Assembly (NCBI RefSeq): GCF_036014115.1
Contig: NZ_CP107913.1
Span: 5,193,001 to 5,257,000, forward strand
Reading direction: 5' to 3'
DNA: 64,000 bases
From: Streptomyces sp. NBC_00448
Lineage (GTDB): Bacteria; Actinomycetota; Actinomycetes; Streptomycetales; Streptomycetaceae
Of the stretch, positions 53,513 through 62,249 are shown piece after piece (the first letter of the stretch is position 1; each line of letters opens with the position of its first letter). Made by a program: the position numbers and the translations under genes. The notes under the pieces are model-generated. The model saw nothing but the letters and a program-made list of their open reading frames with translations, made no database searches and had not been told where the DNA came from.

Positions 53513-54157
53513 ATGGGCGAGGTGGCATCGGCGGAGGAGTACTGGGACGAGCGGTACGGCGGCACGGAACGGATCTGGAGCGGCCGGCCCAACGTGGCGC
53601 TGGTCCGCGAGGTGACCGGACTGGCGCCGGGTACGGCGCTCGACCTGGGGTGCGGGGAGGGCGGGGACGCGATCTGGCTGGCCGGGCAGGGCTGGCAGGT
53701 GGTCGGGACGGACGTCTCCCGGCGGGCGCTGGAGCGCGCGGCCGGCCACGCCGAGCAGGCCGGGGTGGCCGACCGGGTGGAGTGGCGCCGGCACGACCTG
53801 GCGGTGGACTTCCCGGCCGGCCGCTTCGACCTGGTGTCCGCGCACTTCCTGCACTCACCGGTCGAGATGCCGCGCGAGGCGATCCTCCGGTCGGCGGCGG
53901 CCGCGGTGGCCCCCGGCGGGGTGCTGCTGGTCGTCGGCCACGCGGGCTGGCCGGCGGGGGAGGAACCCCCGGACCTCGACGTGCACTTCCCCACCCCGCG
54001 GGAGGTCCACGCGAGCCTGGAGCTGCCGCCCGGCGGGTGGGAACTGCTGGTCGCCACCGAGTACGAGCGCGAGTTCACCGACCCCGAGGGCCGTACCCGG
54101 ATGCGGCGCGACAACACGCTGAAGCTCCGCCGCGCGCCCGCGCTCCCGTCCTCCTGA
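53513..54157 (+). CDS. Class I SAM-dependent methyltransferase (TehB/thiopurine-like)
   Basis: Methyltransferase of 214 aa. Starts MGEVASAEEYWDERYGGTERIWSGRPN, then SAM motif I LDLGCGEGGDAIWLAGQGW, acidic GTDVSRRALERA, DLAVDFPAGRFDLVSAHFLH and GGVLLVVGH. This resembles the TehB-like branch often adjacent to regulators, with small-molecule substrates. ATG at 53513 follows GAGAGGAG; ATG at 53459 with GAGGG is an alternative that adds 18 residues. Confidence 0.87.
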   Translation: MGEVASAEEYWDERYGGTERIWSGRPNVALVREVTGLAPGTALDLGCGEGGDAIWLAGQGWQVVGTDVSRRALERAAGHAEQAGVADRVEWRRHDLAVDFPAGRFDLVSAHFLHSPVEMPREAILRSAAAAVAPGGVLLVVGHAGWPAGEEPPDLDVHFPTPREVHASLELPPGGWELLVATEYEREFTDPEGRTRMRRDNTLKLRRAPALPSS

Positions 54158-54217
54158 GGCCGGCCGGCCGGCGATCCGCGGGGTCGACGAGCCCGCCCCC
54201 CGGCGACCCCGCGGCGG

Positions 54218-55633
54218 TCAGGACGACCGGTGCGGCGACAGCCGGTACAGGGCAGCGGCCCCGCCGTCGAGGGTGAGGGTCAGGTCCGCAGGGCGGCTCG
54301 CCCGCGGATAGGTCGCGGTGGACGGGTCGAAGCGGGAGACCGCCTCCACCGTCGACGCGTTCAGGCCGATCCGTACGGTGGCCGACGTGTCCGGGTCGCG
54401 GTTGACGACGAGCAGGTGGCGGGTGCCGTCGTCGCCGGCGCCCTTGAAGACGCCGAGGATCGCCGGGTCGCCGGTGGCGCTCGTGAGGTGCGCGCCGGGC
54501 GCGAACGGCGTGGTGCCGGTCGGCGCCGGGGCGTCGTTGAGGTGCTGCACGGACTCCGAGACCAGCGGCTTGAGTTGGCGGCCGACGGGCTGGAGCCAGC
54601 CCGCGTTGAGCTTGGTGGCGGCGTCGTAGAGGGGGGTGCGCTCGCCGTCGGTGGTGATCAGGGCCTGGGTGTAGCCCTCGCCGCGGGCCGGGTCGGGGGT
54701 CCAGTAGGTGAAGTACTGGATGCCCTTGCAGCCGTACGCCAGGCTCACGTTCACCTGCCAGGACATCTGCGCGGCCGTCGGCGTGGCATGACCGTTGAAG
54801 CCGGCGGACTGGATGTACGTCCAGGCCGGGACGCCCGCCGCCAGCGCGGCCTTGCGGATGATCGCCCAGGTCTCGAAGTAGTCCGTGTCCAGGCCCTCGG
54901 TGAGGAACGGGTAGCGGTCGAAGGAGATCAGCGCGGGCTTGACCGTGTCGAGGTAGCTCTGCACGAAGCGGGTGTAGTGCGCGCCGTTGCCGCGGTTGAT
55001 GTTGGCGTACGGCAGCAGGCCGGGGGTGGCCGTGCGGACGATGCCGGTCAGCGCGCCGACGGTGGGGAAGCGGTCGGTGCCGGGCTCGTCGTAGAGGCTG
55101 AGTCCGGCGAACGACGGGTGGCGCGCGTAGCTGCCGGTGGCCGACCGTATCCACTCGGTGGCGTCGGCGGTGGTGATCGAGGTCGGCACGCTGCGGTCGT
55201 CCGTGACGGTCATGTGCTGCGCGACCACGCTCACCCGCGGGTCCCCGGCGACCAGCACCTTCAGGCCCACCTGGTCGGCCATGCCCAGCGCCTGGTTCGC
55301 GCTGGCCTCGTCGAGCTGGTAGTTGCCGGTGATCAGGAAGGTGAAGCCCGCGTCGGTGATCTCCCGGTAGCGGGCGGGGGTGGTCTGGTACGGGTGCGGC
55401 GGCCAGTACAGGCCGATCGGGAAGTCCGGCCCGCCGGTGAGCGGCAGGTCGGCGGCGGGCGCGGACGCCGCGGCGCTGTCCGACGTGTTGGTCGCCGCGA
55501 CCACCCGTCCCACCGTGGCGGCGCCGGCGGCGAGCACCCCGGCCCCCATGCCGGCCGCCTGAAGCAGCGCCCGGCGGTTCAGGCCGCGCGACGCGCCGGG
55601 CCCCGAGGGCGCCGGAATTCTCCGTTCCGACAC
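54218..55633 (-). CDS. Tat-exported glycoside-hydrolase-like protein (TIM barrel, beta-galactosidase-like)
   Basis: Secreted protein of 471 aa. Tat signal RGLNRRALLQAAGMGAGVLAAG, then a TIM-barrel-like region: FPIGLYWPPHPYQTTPARYREITDAGFTFL, YDEPGTDRFPTVGAL (acidic pair in the place of a barrel catalytic residue), SFDRYPFL and GCKGIQYFTYW, followed by a C-terminal beta-sandwich (VVNRDPDTSATVRIGLN). It looks like a GH42/GH-A clan relative but I cannot name the family. GTG follows GGAGGGA. Immediately upstream on the same strand lies a permease remnant, suggesting that it was once part of a sugar-uptake operon. Confidence 0.75.
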   Translation of the reverse strand: MSERRIPAPSGPGASRGLNRRALLQAAGMGAGVLAAGAATVGRVVAATNTSDSAAASAPAADLPLTGGPDFPIGLYWPPHPYQTTPARYREITDAGFTFLITGNYQLDEASANQALGMADQVGLKVLVAGDPRVSVVAQHMTVTDDRSVPTSITTADATEWIRSATGSYARHPSFAGLSLYDEPGTDRFPTVGALTGIVRTATPGLLPYANINRGNGAHYTRFVQSYLDTVKPALISFDRYPFLTEGLDTDYFETWAIIRKAALAAGVPAWTYIQSAGFNGHATPTAAQMSWQVNVSLAYGCKGIQYFTYWTPDPARGEGYTQALITTDGERTPLYDAATKLNAGWLQPVGRQLKPLVSESVQHLNDAPAPTGTTPFAPGAHLTSATGDPAILGVFKGAGDDGTRHLLVVNRDPDTSATVRIGLNASTVEAVSRFDPSTATYPRASRPADLTLTLDGGAAALYRLSPHRSS

Positions 55634-55974
55634 GGTCGCTCCCTCCGGGGCCCTCGTCGGGGGCCCGTTTCGTACCTTCTGGCCTCCAGGCAAAGTACGA
55701 CAGGAGGGGCACGTCTCCCTATAGCCGGTCGAAATTCCCCGCCTCCCCGCGGTGAAGACCGGGTGCCGCCCGGGGCGCGCAAATCCCGCGCCCCGCCTGC
55801 CGATCCGGCCCCCGATCGCCGCCGGACGCCCGAGGCCCGCGTGAGCGATCCCACACCACCGCGGGCCCGCCCCACCGCGGCGGCTCCGGCGGGGCGCCGC
55901 GTGGGCGCAGAGAGAGGGGTCGGGCGCTGTCGGTGAAGGGGGTCCGGTGGTTCAGGGGAATGATGCCCAGGGCG
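55634..55974. other. Intergenic region upstream of the exported glycosidase
   Basis: 341 bp without a supported gene. It must hold the glycosidase promoter and contains a GGGGCCC-N5-GGGGGCCC hairpin-prone element at 55635-55660. The right end runs into the stop of the permease remnant. Possibly decayed coding sequence. Confidence 0.4.
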
Positions 55975-56133
55975 TCAGTCGTCGATGCCCGAGCGCTCGA
56001 CACCCGCCACGATGTGCCGCTGGAGCAGCAGGAAGACCAGCAGCAGCGGCAGGATCGACACCGCCGACGCGGCGAACAGCTCGTGGATGTCGACCACTTG
56101 GGCGGTGGTCAGGGTGGACAGCGCGACGTCCCC
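55975..56133 (-). pseudogene. C-terminal remnant of a MalG-type sugar ABC permease
   Basis: 52 codons before an in-frame stop read as the last part of a carbohydrate permease: LSTLTTAQVVDIHELFAASA, then ILPLLLVFLLLQRHIVAGV and ERSGIDD. The match to intact MalG ends in this window (for example FLVFQRQIVQGV and FFVFQRHFVRGA) is clear. Upstream of codon 1 the reading becomes Gly/Pro junk and then the MFS promoter, so about 80 percent of the gene is missing with no start. It is a deletion remnant beside an exported glycosidase. Confidence 0.85.
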
Positions 56134-56202
56134 GCACCGTCCGCCGCGCGGGGGCGGTGGCGGCGACGGCCCTGGCGCCGGGTGCGGGCCTAGGTTGTGA
56201 GC

Positions 56203-57402
56203 ATGACGACTCCCGGCGCCGGAGCGCGCCCCGTCCGGCCCTGGTACGCCCTGGCCGCCGTGGTGTTCGCGGTGGGCATGGCGGGGACCACCCTGCCGAC
56301 GCCGCTGTACGGGCTCTACCGTCAGCAACTCGGGTTCTCCGAGTTCATGGTGACCGTGGTCTTCGCCGTCTACGCCTGCGGGGTGATCACCGCGCTGCTG
56401 ATCGCCGGCGACTTCTCCGACCTGCTGGGCCGCCGTCCGGTGCTGCTGGCCGGGCTCGGCTTCTCCGCGCTGAGCGCGGTGTGCTTCGTGTCCGAGGGCG
56501 GGCTGCCGCTGCTGTTCGTCGGGCGGCTGCTGTCGGGCTTCTCGGCCGGCCTGTTCAGCGGCGCCGGCACCGCCGCGGTCACCGAACTGGCCGCGCCCGC
56601 CCAGCGCGGGCGGGCCGCGCTCGCCGCGACGGCCGCCAACATGGGCGGGCTGGGCTGCGGGCCGATGCTCGCCGGGGTGCTGGCGCAGTACGCGCCCTAC
56701 CCGTTGCGGCTGCCGTATCTGGTCCACCTGGGCCTGCTCGCCGTCTGCTGCGCGATCGTCTGGCGGCTGCCGGAGACGGTGCGCCGCCGCGATCCGCGGC
56801 CCCGGCTGCGCCCGCAGGGCATGGCGGTGCCGGCCCAGGTGCGGGGTGTCTTCGCGCCCGCCGCGCTCGCCGCCTTCGCCGGGTTCTCCGTGCTGGGCCT
56901 GTTCACCGCGGTCGCCCCGTCGTTCGTCGCCGAGTACCTGGGCGTGCACAACCTCGCGGTCTCCGGGGCGGTGGTGCTGTCGGTCTTCCTCGCCTCGATG
57001 GTCGGGCAGTCGCTGATGGGCCGGTTCGGCGCCGCGCGCTCCCTGCCGCTCGGCTGCCTGGTGCTGATGGCGGGTCTGGTCCTGATCGGCTGCTCGCTGC
57101 TGGCGGAGTCGCTGGGCCTGCTCGTCGCGGGCGCGGTGGTCAGCGGTGTCGGCCAGGGCCTGGCGTTCCGGGGCGCGGTGGCCACGGTGAGCCGGGTCGC
57201 GCCCGCGGAGCAGCGCGGCGCGACGATCTCGGCGCTGTTCGTCGCCGCCTACGTCGGGATCGCGCTGCCGGTGGTGGGCATCGGCGCGGTGGCGGTGGGG
57301 GTGGGACTGCGCAGCGCCGGCCTGATCTTCGTGGCGTGCGTGATCGCGATGTCGGGCGCCGTGGCGGCGTATCTGCTGCGCAGGCCGCTGCCGTCGCAGT
57401 GA
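56203..57402 (+). CDS. MFS transporter (12-helix exporter)
   Basis: Transporter of 399 aa with 12 helices. Blocks: AGTTLPTPLYGLYRQQLGFS, GDFSDLLGRRPVLLAGLG (motif A), RLLSGFSAGLFSGAGTAAVTELA and SGVGQGLAFRGAVATVSRVAP. Substrate unknown; drug or metabolite export is typical. ATG follows TAGGTT by 6 nt, with GTG in frame two codons earlier; no Shine-Dalgarno, so leaderless. Its promoter abuts the permease remnant. A hairpin follows at 57509. Confidence 0.9.
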   Translation: MTTPGAGARPVRPWYALAAVVFAVGMAGTTLPTPLYGLYRQQLGFSEFMVTVVFAVYACGVITALLIAGDFSDLLGRRPVLLAGLGFSALSAVCFVSEGGLPLLFVGRLLSGFSAGLFSGAGTAAVTELAAPAQRGRAALAATAANMGGLGCGPMLAGVLAQYAPYPLRLPYLVHLGLLAVCCAIVWRLPETVRRRDPRPRLRPQGMAVPAQVRGVFAPAALAAFAGFSVLGLFTAVAPSFVAEYLGVHNLAVSGAVVLSVFLASMVGQSLMGRFGAARSLPLGCLVLMAGLVLIGCSLLAESLGLLVAGAVVSGVGQGLAFRGAVATVSRVAPAEQRGATISALFVAAYVGIALPVVGIGAVAVGVGLRSAGLIFVACVIAMSGAVAAYLLRRPLPSQ

Positions 57403-57508
57403 CGGCGTGCGGCCGGTGGGCCGGACGGTGCGCGTACGGGCGGGGGTGGGTGTGCGGACGGTGGCGGTCCCGGACGGCGGTGGTCCCGGACGGCGGCTGA
57501 CGCGCGGA

Positions 57509-57540
57509 CGGGCCCGGCCCCCGGGCGGGGGACGGGCCCG
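57509..57540. terminator. Bidirectional hairpin terminator between convergent genes
   Basis: Arms 57509-57522 and 57527-57540 pair at 13 of 14 positions around GGGC. It lies 107 bp after the MFS stop and 19 bp beyond the CIS-cluster stop on the other strand. Confidence 0.8.
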
Positions 57541-57558
57541 TTCGTTGCCGCGCGGCCG

Positions 57559-59202
57559 TCAGTTGGCGTGCTTCGGGCCGAAGAACTCGATCTCGGCGAT
57601 GGCCACCTGCTTCTTCTTGTCGATCCCGTAGGAGGAGACCACGGTGAACCGGACCGAGGTCACCTTCGTGGCGCGGAAGGAGACGGTCTGGCCGCCGCTG
57701 CCCTGGTCGAGGGTGATGTGGCGGACGATGGTGCGGCCGTCGGCGGTGGTGACGGTGACGTCGAGCTGGTGCGGCTCCGCGGACTTCTGCAGGTCGGCCG
57801 GCTGGGTCGACTCACCCGGGGTGATGACGAGGTCCAGCAGGTGCACCGGCTGGATGAACTTCGCCTCCAGCCACTCCCCGGCCCCGGACTCCGAGATGCC
57901 CGGCCCCCACCAGGTGTTGTTGTACTCGTCGAACGCCAGCTTCGGCCCGTGGCCCTGGTAGGAGTGCGACGCCGACACGGAGTCGGGGACGACCGATGCC
58001 CGCTTGGCGAAGTGGTCCTGCGTCGCCCGCACCCCGTCGCCGATGTGCATCGCGCCCACCACCACCAGCGCGGCGGCACCCGCGCCGACCAGCCAGGTCA
58101 CCACCCGGCCCAGGTTGCGGCCCAGCCGCGGCCGGTCCCCGGCCCACGGGGTCTCCCGCCGGCGGAAGAAGTCCAGCAGCCGCCGCCACCACGGGCGGCG
58201 GACCAGGTCGTCCTGCGGCCGCCCCGACATCGGCATCGCGCAGCGCCGGCAGAAGTGCCGTTCCACGCGGTTGCCGGTCTGGCACCAGGGGCAGCCCGCC
58301 GGGCCGTCGTCGTCGGGCAGTTCGCCGGGCGTACGGACCAGGGGCCGCGACGCGACCGGACGGCCGGGCATGACCGCGCCCACCGACGGGGACGCCGTCG
58401 GCCGCTGCTGCGGGTCGGCGACCGGGATGAGCAGGGCGCGGGCCCGCTCCTCGGCGGAGGGGGACTGCGGCGGTTGCTGGGGCTGCGGCGGCTGCCCCGG
58501 CTGCGGTGGTTGCTGCGCCTGCGGGTACTGCGGGTACTGCGGGTACTGCGGGTCGGTGGCGGGCGGCTGCTCCAGGGTGTCTTCCATGGGGTCCGTGCGG
58601 GCACCCGGGTCACCTGGGCCTGGACCTGGGCCGGCCGCACCCGCACCTGCGTCCGGGGCCGGTCCGCCGGCCGCGGCCTGCCACTCGGCGACCGGGGGCT
58701 GCCCTTGCCGTGGCACCTCGCCCCACGACTCCTGGCCGCCACCGGTCCCGCCGATCGGCGCCGCGGACTTGGCGCCCGGGTCCTCGATCACGTCCTGTCC
58801 CGCGCCGCCGCCGAAGCCGCGGCCGCCGGCCCCCTCGCCCGCGCGCGGCGGCATCGGCCCCGAGCCCTCGGCTCCCGTACGGCCCGCGCCCGCACCCGCG
58901 CCGGACCCCGGCGGGGTGTACGGCGAGCCGCCGCCGGAGGGCGGCGGCGGGGAGCCGCCGGCACCCGCCGCGCCCGCGCCCTCGCTCGCCGGCGGAGGCA
59001 GAGGTCCCGCGCCCGCGGCCGCCGCGCTCAGCGGCGCCTCGGACGGGCGCCGCGCGGAGCCGGCGGCCGGCGGCTCCGCCCAGCCGAGCACTGCCCCGCA
59101 CCCGTCGCAGAACGACTGGTCGGGACCCGCCTGCGTGCCGCACTCCGCGCAGGTCCGTGCCCGCGGCCGGGGCGGCTCGGCGTCATAGCTTCGTCCGGTC
59201 AC
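57559..59202 (-). CDS. cisA: Zinc-ribbon, single-pass membrane protein with C-terminal beta-sandwich (CisA-like adaptor of the injection system)
   Basis: Protein of 547 aa in this order: zinc ribbon (C18, C21, C32, C35); about 240 residues of Pro/Gly/Ala-rich disordered linker with a PQYPQYPQYPQ repeat; a second zinc ribbon (CPWC and CRRC); a basic stretch with RRPWWRRLLDFFRRR; one membrane helix (about 366-385); then an extracytoplasmic discoidin/NADase-type glycan-binding-like domain (about 405-545). In Streptomyces, CisA is a membrane protein with a cytoplasmic N-terminus that recruits the contractile injection system to the membrane and is needed for firing. Topology and position at the end of the baseplate genes agree. 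GTG follows AAAGGA and overlaps the upstream gene by 20 bp. The CisA identity is inferred by context and architecture. Confidence 0.7.
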   Translation of the reverse strand: MTGRSYDAEPPRPRARTCAECGTQAGPDQSFCDGCGAVLGWAEPPAAGSARRPSEAPLSAAAAGAGPLPPPASEGAGAAGAGGSPPPPSGGGSPYTPPGSGAGAGAGRTGAEGSGPMPPRAGEGAGGRGFGGGAGQDVIEDPGAKSAAPIGGTGGGQESWGEVPRQGQPPVAEWQAAAGGPAPDAGAGAAGPGPGPGDPGARTDPMEDTLEQPPATDPQYPQYPQYPQAQQPPQPGQPPQPQQPPQSPSAEERARALLIPVADPQQRPTASPSVGAVMPGRPVASRPLVRTPGELPDDDGPAGCPWCQTGNRVERHFCRRCAMPMSGRPQDDLVRRPWWRRLLDFFRRRETPWAGDRPRLGRNLGRVVTWLVGAGAAALVVVGAMHIGDGVRATQDHFAKRASVVPDSVSASHSYQGHGPKLAFDEYNNTWWGPGISESGAGEWLEAKFIQPVHLLDLVITPGESTQPADLQKSAEPHQLDVTVTTADGRTIVRHITLDQGSGGQTVSFRATKVTSVRFTVVSSYGIDKKKQVAIAEIEFFGPKHAN

Positions 59203-59794
59203 CTTCGGAGGTCCTTTCAACCGCGGTCACCTGGACCGTGTAGGGCATGTGAGCGGGGCGGGCTGCCGCGACGAGGCGGTCCAGCCGCACCTGGTCGGAG
59301 GGGTCCGGGTCGGGCAGCCGTATGGAGATGTGCAGGTGCGGGCGGCGCTCGCCGGGCACCGGGCCGAGGGGCCTGGCGTTCCAGGCCACGGCGCCGCTCT
59401 CGCTGATCTCGGGCTCCACGCCGAAGGCGAGCCGTACCACCTCGGCCAGGCCGCGCCGGGTGCCGCGGATGCGGTGCAGGTGCGCGGCGGCGGCGACGGC
59501 CCGGCGCAGCGCGGTGATGTCCTCGACGCCGTCGGTCTCCGCACCCACCCAGTCGCCGAGCCAGCGGGTGAAGTCCGCGGGCGCCAGCGACGGCGCGAAG
59601 TACGAGTCCAGGCAGTCCAGCACGTTGTGGATCGGGGCGAGCACGTCGTCGAGCCCGGCGACGAAGCGCTGCGCGAGGTCGTCCTCGGCGAAGACGGCGG
59701 GCAGCATCGCCCCCAGCGGCGAGGACGAGCCGAGCCCGTCGATCGAGCCGCGCCCGCCGGGCGCAACCTGCCCCAGGTCCGTCGCCGCGGTCAC
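59183..59794 (-). CDS. Contractile injection system tail/baseplate protein (phage tail protein I-like)
   Basis: Protein of 203 aa. LGAMLPAVFAEDDLAQRFVAGLDDVLAPIHNVLDCLDSYFAP is followed by WLGDWVG, LRRAVAAAAHLHRIRGTRRGLAEVVRLAFG and a C-terminal PHLHISIRLP, matching the phage tail protein I-like family (TIGR02242 type) found after baseplate J in injection-system clusters. It likely links the baseplate to tail components. GTG overlaps the baseplate J stop by 4 bp, and its 3' end overlaps the cisA-like gene by 20 bp. Confidence 0.85.
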   Translation of the reverse strand: MTAATDLGQVAPGGRGSIDGLGSSSPLGAMLPAVFAEDDLAQRFVAGLDDVLAPIHNVLDCLDSYFAPSLAPADFTRWLGDWVGAETDGVEDITALRRAVAAAAHLHRIRGTRRGLAEVVRLAFGVEPEISESGAVAWNARPLGPVPGERRPHLHISIRLPDPDPSDQVRLDRLVAAARPAHMPYTVQVTAVERTSEGDRTKL

Positions 59795-61749
59795 TCCTGG
59801 CCCCCGATCACGCGCACCCGGTGGTCGAAGGAGAAGACCAGGGACGGCGGTTCGAGGTCGATCCGCTCGGTCGGGTCGCCGCGCTTGCCGGTGAGCGGGT
59901 CGGCCGGATGCAGCAGCACCTGGTCGACGAGTTCCACGCCCGGCACCCGCTGCAGCACCGCGAAGACCTCGCCGGCCTGCACCGGGCGGCCGAAGGCCCA
60001 ACCGGTGCCGCGGGCCCCGCCGGTGAGCGGGTCCAGGTGGCGGTAGAGGGCGTCGTGCGCGCGCTGCCTGACCAGCTCGGTGTCGGTGCCGCGGAAGGCG
60101 TGCAGCGTGGCCACCACGGTCACGCCCTGGTAGTACGGCGGGCCGACCGCGAGCCGGGTGCCGATCAGCCGCCGGTCGTCGAGGTAGTCGGTGATCCGCT
60201 CCAGCAGGGCGTCGTCCGGGACGAGTTGCTCGAACCGCAGCCGCCCGCCGGGGTCGGTGACCGCCTGCGGGACGACCAGCACCCGCACCGCGTGGGCGCC
60301 GTGCTCGTCCGGGTCGGCGGCCAGGCAGGTGATGCGGGCGGTCTCGGGCGCGGCGCGGCGGGCCAGTTCCTCGTAGTCCCGCAAGGTCACCGCGCGGTCC
60401 TGGGCGCGCAGGGTGATCGGGGCGCGGGCCTTGGCCTCCTCGACGGTCTCGCCGTCCACCCCGCCCTTGGCGGCCTCGCGGTTGACCACCTCGGCGACGT
60501 ACGGGACGGAGTTGCGCAGCACCTGGATGGCGCCGCGCGCGACGTTCCCGGCCCGGCCGCCGCCGGTGCGGTAGCGGCGGACCCGGATCGCGGCACCCAT
60601 CGGCGGCACCGCGCCGTACTGCCGCAGGCTGCCGTCGGGTTCGCGGACGGCGGGGCCGAAGGCGATCTCCCCGGTGGCCGCGTCGAGCGTGACGTGCCGG
60701 TCGTACGGGCCGGACGCGGCGAAGTGCCCGACGGCCTCCCAGTCGGTCCAGCCGTTGTCCCCCGCGACCTGCAGCAGCAGCGCGGGCACGTCGCCGACCA
60801 CGGGGGAGTGCGCCAGCCGCAGCCGCTGGCCGGGCAGCCCGGTGGACTCGCCCAGCACCTCGTCGCGGACCGTCTCGGCGTGCACGACGCCGGTGGTGCC
60901 GCCGATGGTGAACGCCTCGACCGACCGGACGGTGGGCGAGGTGGTGTAGAAGGGCTGGCCGGCCAGCGGCTCGGTGACCCGGCAGCGCAGCCAACCCGCC
61001 TCGCGCCGCCCGGTCCTGGACAGCGTGTGGCCGCCGGGGACGTGCAGCACCACCTCGCCGGGCCGGTTGAGGCCGCCGGTGCCGTCCCGGTCGACCTCGC
61101 AGGCAGTCCAGCCGTCCGCGGTCCACGCCTCCCAGACCAGCGGCGGCTGCCGCGGGTCCACGCCGACACCGTCGACCCGGCTGTCCAGGGTCAGCGCGAC
61201 CGCGCAGTGCGGGACGGCGGAGCTCAGGCCCAGCAGCATGCAGTCACCGGGGCGCGGCGACTCGCTGAAGCACATCAGGTCGCCGCCCTCGGCGAGGTCC
61301 GAGGTGCGGTCCACCGCGGCCTTCTCGCCGTGCTGCACCACCAGGTACTCCAACTCGCACGGCACCACGGTGAGTTCGGTCTCGGTGGCGAAGACCACCG
61401 CTTCCTCGCTCTCGGTGCGGGCGGTGGCGACCTCGGTGCCGGTGGGCAGCCGGACCGGCTCGCCCACCGGCGCGGACAGCCAGAACGTCACGTCGGTGCG
61501 GGCGGCCGTCGGCGGGAACAGGGTGATCCCGATCAGGTCGAGGAAGGCGAGGTGGTTCTTCTCCGGCACCCGGTTGAGCCGGTAGACCACCTGGTCGGCC
61601 ATGTGGGCGACCGTCTCGACCAGGGTGATGCCGGGGTCGGAGACGTTGTGGTCGGTCCACTCGGGGGCGCGCTGCTGGATGTAGCGCTTGGCGTCGTCCA
61701 CGAACTGCTGGAAGCGGCGGTCGTCGAGGTTGGGAGAGGGCAGGGCCAT
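59791..61749 (-). CDS. cis11: Baseplate J-like protein of a contractile injection system
   Basis: Structural baseplate wedge protein of 652 aa. It begins MALPSPNLDDRRFQQFVDDAKRYIQQRAPEWTDHNVSDPGITLVE, the usual start of this family (TIGR02243-like), with VAHMADQVVYRLNRVPEKNHLAFLDLIG. The baseplate J core is in the C-terminal half (YRTGGGRAGNVARGAIQVL, APETARITCLA, PPYYQGVTVVATLH). ATG overlaps the gp25-like stop (TGATG). In the injectosome it forms the wedge that triggers sheath contraction. The cis11 symbol follows Afp11 order; family identity is firm, the symbol is tentative. Confidence 0.88.
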   Translation of the reverse strand: MALPSPNLDDRRFQQFVDDAKRYIQQRAPEWTDHNVSDPGITLVETVAHMADQVVYRLNRVPEKNHLAFLDLIGITLFPPTAARTDVTFWLSAPVGEPVRLPTGTEVATARTESEEAVVFATETELTVVPCELEYLVVQHGEKAAVDRTSDLAEGGDLMCFSESPRPGDCMLLGLSSAVPHCAVALTLDSRVDGVGVDPRQPPLVWEAWTADGWTACEVDRDGTGGLNRPGEVVLHVPGGHTLSRTGRREAGWLRCRVTEPLAGQPFYTTSPTVRSVEAFTIGGTTGVVHAETVRDEVLGESTGLPGQRLRLAHSPVVGDVPALLLQVAGDNGWTDWEAVGHFAASGPYDRHVTLDAATGEIAFGPAVREPDGSLRQYGAVPPMGAAIRVRRYRTGGGRAGNVARGAIQVLRNSVPYVAEVVNREAAKGGVDGETVEEAKARAPITLRAQDRAVTLRDYEELARRAAPETARITCLAADPDEHGAHAVRVLVVPQAVTDPGGRLRFEQLVPDDALLERITDYLDDRRLIGTRLAVGPPYYQGVTVVATLHAFRGTDTELVRQRAHDALYRHLDPLTGGARGTGWAFGRPVQAGEVFAVLQRVPGVELVDQVLLHPADPLTGKRGDPTERIDLEPPSLVFSFDHRVRVIGGQE

Positions 61750-62249
61750 CAGCGGTCGCTTTCGGGGGCCGGCCGGGAGTCCGCGGACGACCCGCCAGGG
61801 AAGTCGGCGGAACCGGGGAAGCCGGCGGAACTGGACGAATCGGGCAGGTCGGGGTAGTCGTGCGAGGGGATGGTGTAGAACGGGAAGACCAGGCTGCGCG
61901 GGTTGTTGGTGCCCCGCACCGAGTAGCGCACGTCGATGTAGAGCACGCCCTGGCCGTCCCCCGCGGTGACCTCGACGTCCTCCACCTCGATCCGCGGCTC
62001 CCAGCGGTCCAGACTGGCATACACCTCGTGCTGGATTCGACCGGCGGTCGCCTCGTTGATGGGCGCGAAGACCATGTCGTGGATGGCGCAGCCGAACTCG
62101 GGCCGCATCGGCCGCTCGCCCGGCGCGGTGGCGAGCACCAGCCGCATCGCCTCCTCGACCTCCTGCTGCCCGCTGACCATGGCGATGCCGCCGCCCGGGC
62201 CGATCCGCAGCGGGAACGCCCAGCCGGTACCGACGAATTGCTCTGCCAT
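61749..62249 (-). CDS. cis9: gp25-like baseplate protein (GPW/gp25 family)
   Basis: Protein of 166 aa. Core: GTGWAFPLRIGPGGGIAMVSGQQEVEEAMRLVLATAPGERPMRPEFGCAIHDMVFAPINEAT, the gp25/GPW lysozyme-like baseplate fold, with the conserved ERPMRPEFG. The last 35 residues are a Ser/Pro/Asp-rich tail beyond the family domain. It initiates sheath polymerisation at the baseplate. ATG and stop both overlap neighbours as TGATG. cis9 by Afp9 position. Confidence 0.9.
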   Translation of the reverse strand: MAEQFVGTGWAFPLRIGPGGGIAMVSGQQEVEEAMRLVLATAPGERPMRPEFGCAIHDMVFAPINEATAGRIQHEVYASLDRWEPRIEVEDVEVTAGDGQGVLYIDVRYSVRGTNNPRSLVFPFYTIPSHDYPDLPDSSSSAGFPGSADFPGGSSADSRPAPESDR

